A DNA stretch of 7,623 bases from Chloroflexota bacterium (GTDB lineage Bacteria > Chloroflexota > UBA6077), in the NCBI GenBank assembly GCA_021788565.1, contig JAJYKO010000235.1, positions 1 through 7,623 on the forward strand. The letters are read 5' to 3'. Positions within the stretch are counted from its first letter, which is position 1; each line of letters opens with the position of its first letter. Position numbers and translations under genes: made by a program. The notes under the pieces are model-generated. The model saw only the letters and a program-made list of their open reading frames with translations. It searched no databases and was not told where the DNA came from. Positions 5,205 to 7,623 of this stretch are shown piece after piece.

Positions 5205-6647
5205 TCATCGGCCAGAGCCCGCGGGCGCTGCTGTGCCTTCTGCGCGCATCAGTCCCTGCAAAGTCGAGATGAATTGGTCGGTGGGTCTGGAGCCCCGCAT
5301 CAGGGTCCCCTTGCCAGCGATCACGACCACGAAGGTGGGTGTGGTCGAGACCACTCCCTGGGCGTCGTACATGTCGTCCATCACCCGCTCGAGCGCCTGC
5401 CGGCTGGACAAGCAGGCTGAGAAACGACTCTTGTCCAAACCCAACTGTTCCGCCAACCCGACCAGCACCTTGTCGGGGTCATCCACGGCCCACTGGCTCT
5501 GGGACTCGAAGAGCAGCCGGTTCATCTCCCAGTACCGTCCCTGGTCTCCCGCACACTCGGCCGCCACAGCCGCAACCGCCGACTGCCGAAGGCTCCTGAG
5601 GGGCAGGTTCTTGAACACCCACATCACCTGGCCGGTGTCCACCAGCGCCTTGTCCACAGCCGGCTGGACCTCCAGGGCATGCTGGCGGCAGGAAGAGCAC
5701 TGGAAATTGCTAAACTCGATCACGACCACCTTCGCCTCCTGATTGCCCCGGTAGGGGTCGCCGGCGAGGTCGAAGCCGGGCCGAGCAGGATCATGTGCGA
5801 GACCCTTCGCGTTCGCCCAGAGCGGGAGCTCCTGAGGCTGAGCCTGAGGCTGTTGCTCCTGCGGAGGCGATTTGCCCGCCAGCAGCGCGTCTATCCACTG
5901 CCCGAAGATGTCCAGCGGCTGTGCGCCCACCAGCGTATAGCTCTTCCCTTCTTCCCTTTGGAGGAAGCGGAAGCTGGGAGTCCCATCGAATCCGAGTGCC
6001 TGTCCCACGGCCACACCCTGCTGTACGGGGGTATCCATTCGACCGGAAGCCACGCATTGACTGTAGGCCGATGGATCCACTCCGACAGACTTGGCGACAC
6101 CAGCTAGATAGTCCGTTGGATCGGACAGCGTCCTCCACCGATCCTGGTTCTTGAACAGCTCGTTGTGCATCGCCCAGAAGGCCGAGGCCCTCTGCTCCGC
6201 CACACACCGCGCAGCGGCGTGTCCTCTCGCTGAGGTGGGGTGCAGTGAGACGAGCGGCATGTCGCGGAAGACATACTTGACCTTCCCGGTAGCGACGTAT
6301 TTCTCCAGGAGGCCCGGCAGCGTCTGGGTCGCGTGGCGGGCGCAGAACGGGCAGAGAAAATCGGTATATTCCTCGATCGTCAGAAGGGCGGCAGGGTTAC
6401 CCAGGTAGGGGTAGCCCTCTCCGGTGATGCCAGCGGACATCCCCCTGTAAATGCCGTGGCCTGAGGGCGCGCTCGGCGAGACGGCCGGCGAAGCCGCCGA
6501 GGGCTGAACTGAGTTTGGAGCCACCGAGGCCTTCCTGCTGGCAGAACTACCGGACATCGCCTGGGAAAGACCGTAGGCCACGAGGATCACCACCAGCAGG
6601 GGAACCAACATCCACCGCCTGGTCAGTGCAGGAGATCTGCTCATCAC
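5205..6647 (-). CDS. Membrane-anchored double DsbA-type thiol:disulfide oxidoreductase
   Basis: The 480-residue protein carries two complete DsbA/BdbD-like (Thioredoxin_4 type) domains. A positive N-terminus (RSPALTRR) leads into a hydrophobic segment (about 12-26) ending in small residues, which looks like an uncleaved anchor or signal. A Ser/Pro/Ala-rich spacer (about 32-62) follows. Domain 1 (about 78-260) has CPFC at 99-102 and the cis-Pro loop GTPSF at 222-226, with extra Cys148 and Cys198. A Gln/Pro linker (262-275) joins domain 2 (about 296-470), with CSSC at 317-320, TTPTF at 435-439 and extra Cys365 and Cys412. Both should act outside the membrane, forming or rearranging disulfides. 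CPFC is a typical DsbA-family active site, while CSSC suggests a different redox potential. The GTG start at 6647 has AGGAGG 9 nt upstream; ATG at 6644 is the alternative. The cysteine-rich secreted protein gene lies downstream on the same strand and is a plausible substrate. No DsbB/VKOR partner is in the window. Confidence 0.92.
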   Translation of the reverse strand: MMSRSPALTRRWMLVPLLVVILVAYGLSQAMSGSSASRKASVAPNSVQPSAASPAVSPSAPSGHGIYRGMSAGITGEGYPYLGNPAALLTIEEYTDFLCPFCARHATQTLPGLLEKYVATGKVKYVFRDMPLVSLHPTSARGHAAARCVAEQRASAFWAMHNELFKNQDRWRTLSDPTDYLAGVAKSVGVDPSAYSQCVASGRMDTPVQQGVAVGQALGFDGTPSFRFLQREEGKSYTLVGAQPLDIFGQWIDALLAGKSPPQEQQPQAQPQELPLWANAKGLAHDPARPGFDLAGDPYRGNQEAKVVVIEFSNFQCSSCRQHALEVQPAVDKALVDTGQVMWVFKNLPLRSLRQSAVAAVAAECAGDQGRYWEMNRLLFESQSQWAVDDPDKVLVGLAEQLGLDKSRFSACLSSRQALERVMDDMYDAQGVVSTTPTFVVVIAGKGTLMRGSRPTDQFISTLQGLMRAEGTAAPAGSGR

Positions 6648-6683
6648 GGCGACTGCCCTCCTCGATACTCGATTGGCTCCGGA

Positions 6684-6696
6684 CCCCCTCTGGGGG
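6684..6696 (-). repeat. Short GC hairpin upstream of the double DsbA gene
   Basis: CCCCC (6684-6688) faces GGGGG (6692-6696) across a 3-nt loop, with two further G-C pairs beyond one mismatch. It lies about 40 bp before the start codon and would fall in the 5' leader of the minus-strand transcript. I see no convincing -10/-35 pair for this gene in 6648-6800, and no other gene in this stretch. Confidence 0.3.
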
Positions 6697-6818
6697 CCCT
6701 TGATCAGACTCTACTCAGGGGTACGAGAGCGGAGAGGAGCGCTGGGAGGGCACAGAGCGCTGAAACCCGGAGGGCAAGGTAGAATATCCTTATAAAACCG
6801 CCGCGAGCGCCCGCGCGC

Positions 6819-6834
6819 GTGGTACACTTACCAC
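6819..6834 (+). promoter_or_regulatory. Palindromic GTGGTA-CACT-TACCAC with extended -10 look
   Basis: GTGGTA (6819-6824) and TACCAC (6829-6834) form an exact inverted repeat around CACT, the shape of a small repressor site. Bases 6820-6828 (TGGTACACT) also read as an extended -10 element on the + strand, but no -35 is recognisable. If used, it would transcribe the hairpins at 6873-6901 and 6932-6962 with no protein frame between them. Confidence 0.3.
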
Positions 6835-6872
6835 ACGGCACGAGGCGGCCTCCCAGGCTCCCTTCTGCCTCT

Positions 6873-6901
6873 GGTCCCGGTGGGTACCAGCCACCGGGAC
6901 C
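6873..6901 (+). repeat. Perfect 11-bp GC-rich hairpin
   Basis: GGTCCCGGTGG (6873-6883) is the exact complement of CCACCGGGACC (6891-6901), with a 7-nt loop. No T tract follows immediately (GTCCCATGTTTCC). It could be part of a structured RNA or a weak terminator. The surrounding 6648-6930 interval holds no recognisable gene. Confidence 0.5.
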
Positions 6902-6931
6902 GTCCCATGTTTCCTATTCGGCGTAACAATG

Positions 6932-6962
6932 AAAGCCGGCCATCTATCCGATGGTCGGCTTT
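6932..6962. terminator. 12-bp hairpin, probable bidirectional terminator
   Basis: AAAGCCGGCCAT (6932-6943) pairs with ATGGTCGGCTTT (6951-6962), with one G-T wobble and a 7-nt loop. It ends in three T residues read in either direction (TTTACC on +, TTTCATTGTT on -). The TAA stop of the small minus-strand frame (6963-6961) overlaps the base of the stem, which fits a terminator for that unit. Confidence 0.55.
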
Positions 6963-7164
6963 ACCGTTGACTTTCCCCTGGCCTCGCGACCACGGTGACC
7001 GAGCAGGCCCGCGGCTCGATTAGGTCTGTCCACTTCTGGATTACGCGAGAAACGCTGCGTCGCATGCTGCTCGTCTCCATCACTCCGGAAAACCGGTCAG
7101 GACCGCAGCACATGAAGCCGTCAAGTTTTCGCATATGGTACCGCTGTTGCCTGTAGTTAGTCAA
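6961..7164 (-). CDS. Uncertain small ORF in a compact transcription unit (34-67 aa)
   Basis: An open frame of 67 codons runs from TTG at 7164 to TAA at 6963-6961. It has a good promoter just upstream and a hairpin at its end, but the TTG and the next ATGs lack ribosome binding sites. The only start with a fair Shine-Dalgarno (GGAG, 9 nt upstream) is an internal ATG at 7065, giving 34 residues that begin MRRSVSRVIQKW. The longer reading contains a CC pair near residue 19-20 and many Arg residues. I do not recognise the sequence, and codon use gives no strong coding impression. The unit may instead make a small noncoding RNA of about 245 nt. Confidence 0.3.
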   Translation of the reverse strand: MTNYRQQRYHMRKLDGFMCCGPDRFSGVMETSSMRRSVSRVIQKWTDLIEPRACSVTVVARPGESQR

Positions 7165-7182
7165 CTATATGTATATTCATCT

Positions 7183-7210
7183 ATTATATACCGTGTTAAG
7201 AAGCTGTCAT
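7183..7210 (-). promoter_or_regulatory. Minus-strand promoter of the small unit
   Basis: Read on the minus strand, ATGACA (7210-7205, five of six consensus bases), a 16-bp spacer and a perfect TATAAT (7188-7183) are visible. Transcription would start near 7176 and run left through the small ORF to the hairpin at 6962-6932. Flanking sequence (7161-7200) is AT-rich, unlike the rest of the window. No ribosome binding site precedes the TTG at 7164. Confidence 0.6.
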
Positions 7211-7284
7211 AATTCGCTGTCTGGTCATGAAATTTGGATGGAATACGGTAGACAAATCACGGGATCAAACAGCCGCCCCTCGCA

Positions 7285-7314
7285 TTGACATGAAGCCTTT
7301 GCGTCGGCTAGAAT
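7285..7314 (+). promoter_or_regulatory. Sigma70-type promoter of the second tRNA-Ser pair
   Basis: A perfect -35 TTGACA (7285-7290), an 18-bp spacer and TAGAAT (7309-7314) are present. Transcription would start near 7321, about 58 nt before tRNA-Ser(TGA). No separate promoter is seen before tRNA-Ser(GCT), so both tRNAs are probably made from here. It is divergent from the promoter at 7183-7210. Confidence 0.8.
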
Positions 7315-7378
7315 CTCGAGTCGTAGGCAAGATTATCGTTCGCGCTTACCCATTTACAAGAGAACAGGGCATGCACCT

Positions 7379-7461
7379 GGAGGGGTGTCCGAGCGGTTTA
7401 TGGTGGCCGTCTTGAAAACGGTCGGGCGAGAGCCCCGGGGGTTCGAATCCCTCCCCCTCCG
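7379..7461 (+). tRNA. tRNA-Ser(TGA)
   Basis: The acceptor GGAGGGG (7379-7385) pairs with CCCCTCC (7454-7460), with discriminator G at 7461. The anticodon stem GCCGT/ACGGT encloses CTTGAAA, giving anticodon TGA (7413-7415) for UCA. The variable arm GGGC-GAGA-GCCC is of class II type, and the T arm is GGGGG-TTCGAAT-CCCTC. The 3' end continues CCG, so CCA is not encoded. The last 28 bases including CCG differ at only two positions from those of tRNA-Ser(CGA). Confidence 0.95.
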
Positions 7462-7509
7462 CCGTCATCTCGGTCGAACTCGTTTCCAGGTGTTGCCAGT
7501 GACCTTCGC

Positions 7510-7601
7510 GGAGGAGTCGCATAGTGGCCTAGTGCGGCCGCCTGCTAAGCGGTTACAGGGGCTTTAAACCTCTGTCCAGGGTTCGAATCCCTGCTCCTCC
7601 G
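7510..7601 (+). tRNA. tRNA-Ser(GCT)
   Basis: The acceptor GGAGGAG (7510-7516) pairs with CTCCTCC (7594-7600), with discriminator G at 7601. The anticodon stem GCCGC/GCGGT holds CTGCTAA, giving anticodon GCT (7544-7546) for AGU/AGC. The long variable arm (7554-7576) has a 7-bp stem ACAGGGG/CCTCTGT, and the T arm is CAGGG-TTCGAAT-CCCTG. CCA is not encoded. It follows tRNA-Ser(TGA) by 48 bp. Confidence 0.95.
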
Positions 7602-7608
7602 CCTGTAT

Positions 7609-7623
7609 GCCCCGGTAGCTCAG
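7609..7623 (+). tRNA. 5' end of a further tRNA (partial)
   Basis: GCCCCGGTAGCTCAG fits a tRNA start: a 7-base acceptor strand (7609-7615), T8-A9, then a GCTC D-stem and AG. It begins 7 bp after tRNA-Ser(GCT), so it is probably in the same transcript. The window ends before the anticodon, so the amino acid cannot be told. It does not begin with the GGAG seen in the serine tRNAs here. Confidence 0.7.

Noticed and set aside
5791..6207. 138-codon minus-strand frame inside the double DsbA gene
   Set aside because: Out of frame with a protein showing two intact thioredoxin domains; Gly/Arg-rich and without a start signal.

Overview
The window is GC-rich bacterial chromosomal DNA. It carries housekeeping genes (argS, an A-type Fe-S scaffold-like protein, serine tRNAs) next to genes for exported proteins. 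The best guess is a Chloroflexota-like bacterium, or another high-GC lineage such as Actinobacteria. This rests on the style of the arginyl-tRNA synthetase, the membrane-anchored double DsbA protein, the exported Ig-repeat protein, and three of four complete tRNA genes lacking an encoded CCA. It is an inference from style, not from a marker gene.

Layout, left half. Bases 1-262 hold the C-terminal end of a glycoside-hydrolase-like protein. A 326-bp gap follows, with an inverted repeat and then a clear sigma70-type promoter (501-529) and a leader hairpin. argS occupies 589-2247 (+). A small HesB/IscA-like gene with a cysteine-rich tail (2270-2617, -) converges on it. A promoter at 2671-2699 leads into tRNA-Ser(CGA) and tRNA-Ser(GGA), separated by an AT-rich self-complementary spacer. 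A 19-bp perfect inverted repeat (3072-3120) closes that part.

Layout, right half. Two minus-strand genes encode exported proteins. The upstream one (5205-6647) is an anchored protein with two complete DsbA-type thioredoxin domains (CPFC and CSSC). The downstream one (3292-5028) is a secreted cysteine-rich protein ending in three Ig-like repeats. A very strong Shine-Dalgarno sequence and a possible 21-23 codon leader ORF lie between them. Further right are several hairpins, a compact minus-strand transcription unit (about 7210 to 6932) that encodes either a tiny protein or a small RNA, and then a strong promoter (7285-7314). That promoter leads into tRNA-Ser(TGA), tRNA-Ser(GCT) and the first bases of another tRNA.

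How it fits together. All four serine isoacceptor genes (CGA, GGA, TGA, GCT) lie in one 4.9-kb stretch as two pairs, with the exported-protein genes between them. The double DsbA protein is a plausible disulfide catalyst for its cysteine-rich neighbour, which makes the two a candidate secretion/folding pair. That pairing is inferred from position and cysteine content only. I found no CRISPR array, transposase or integrase.
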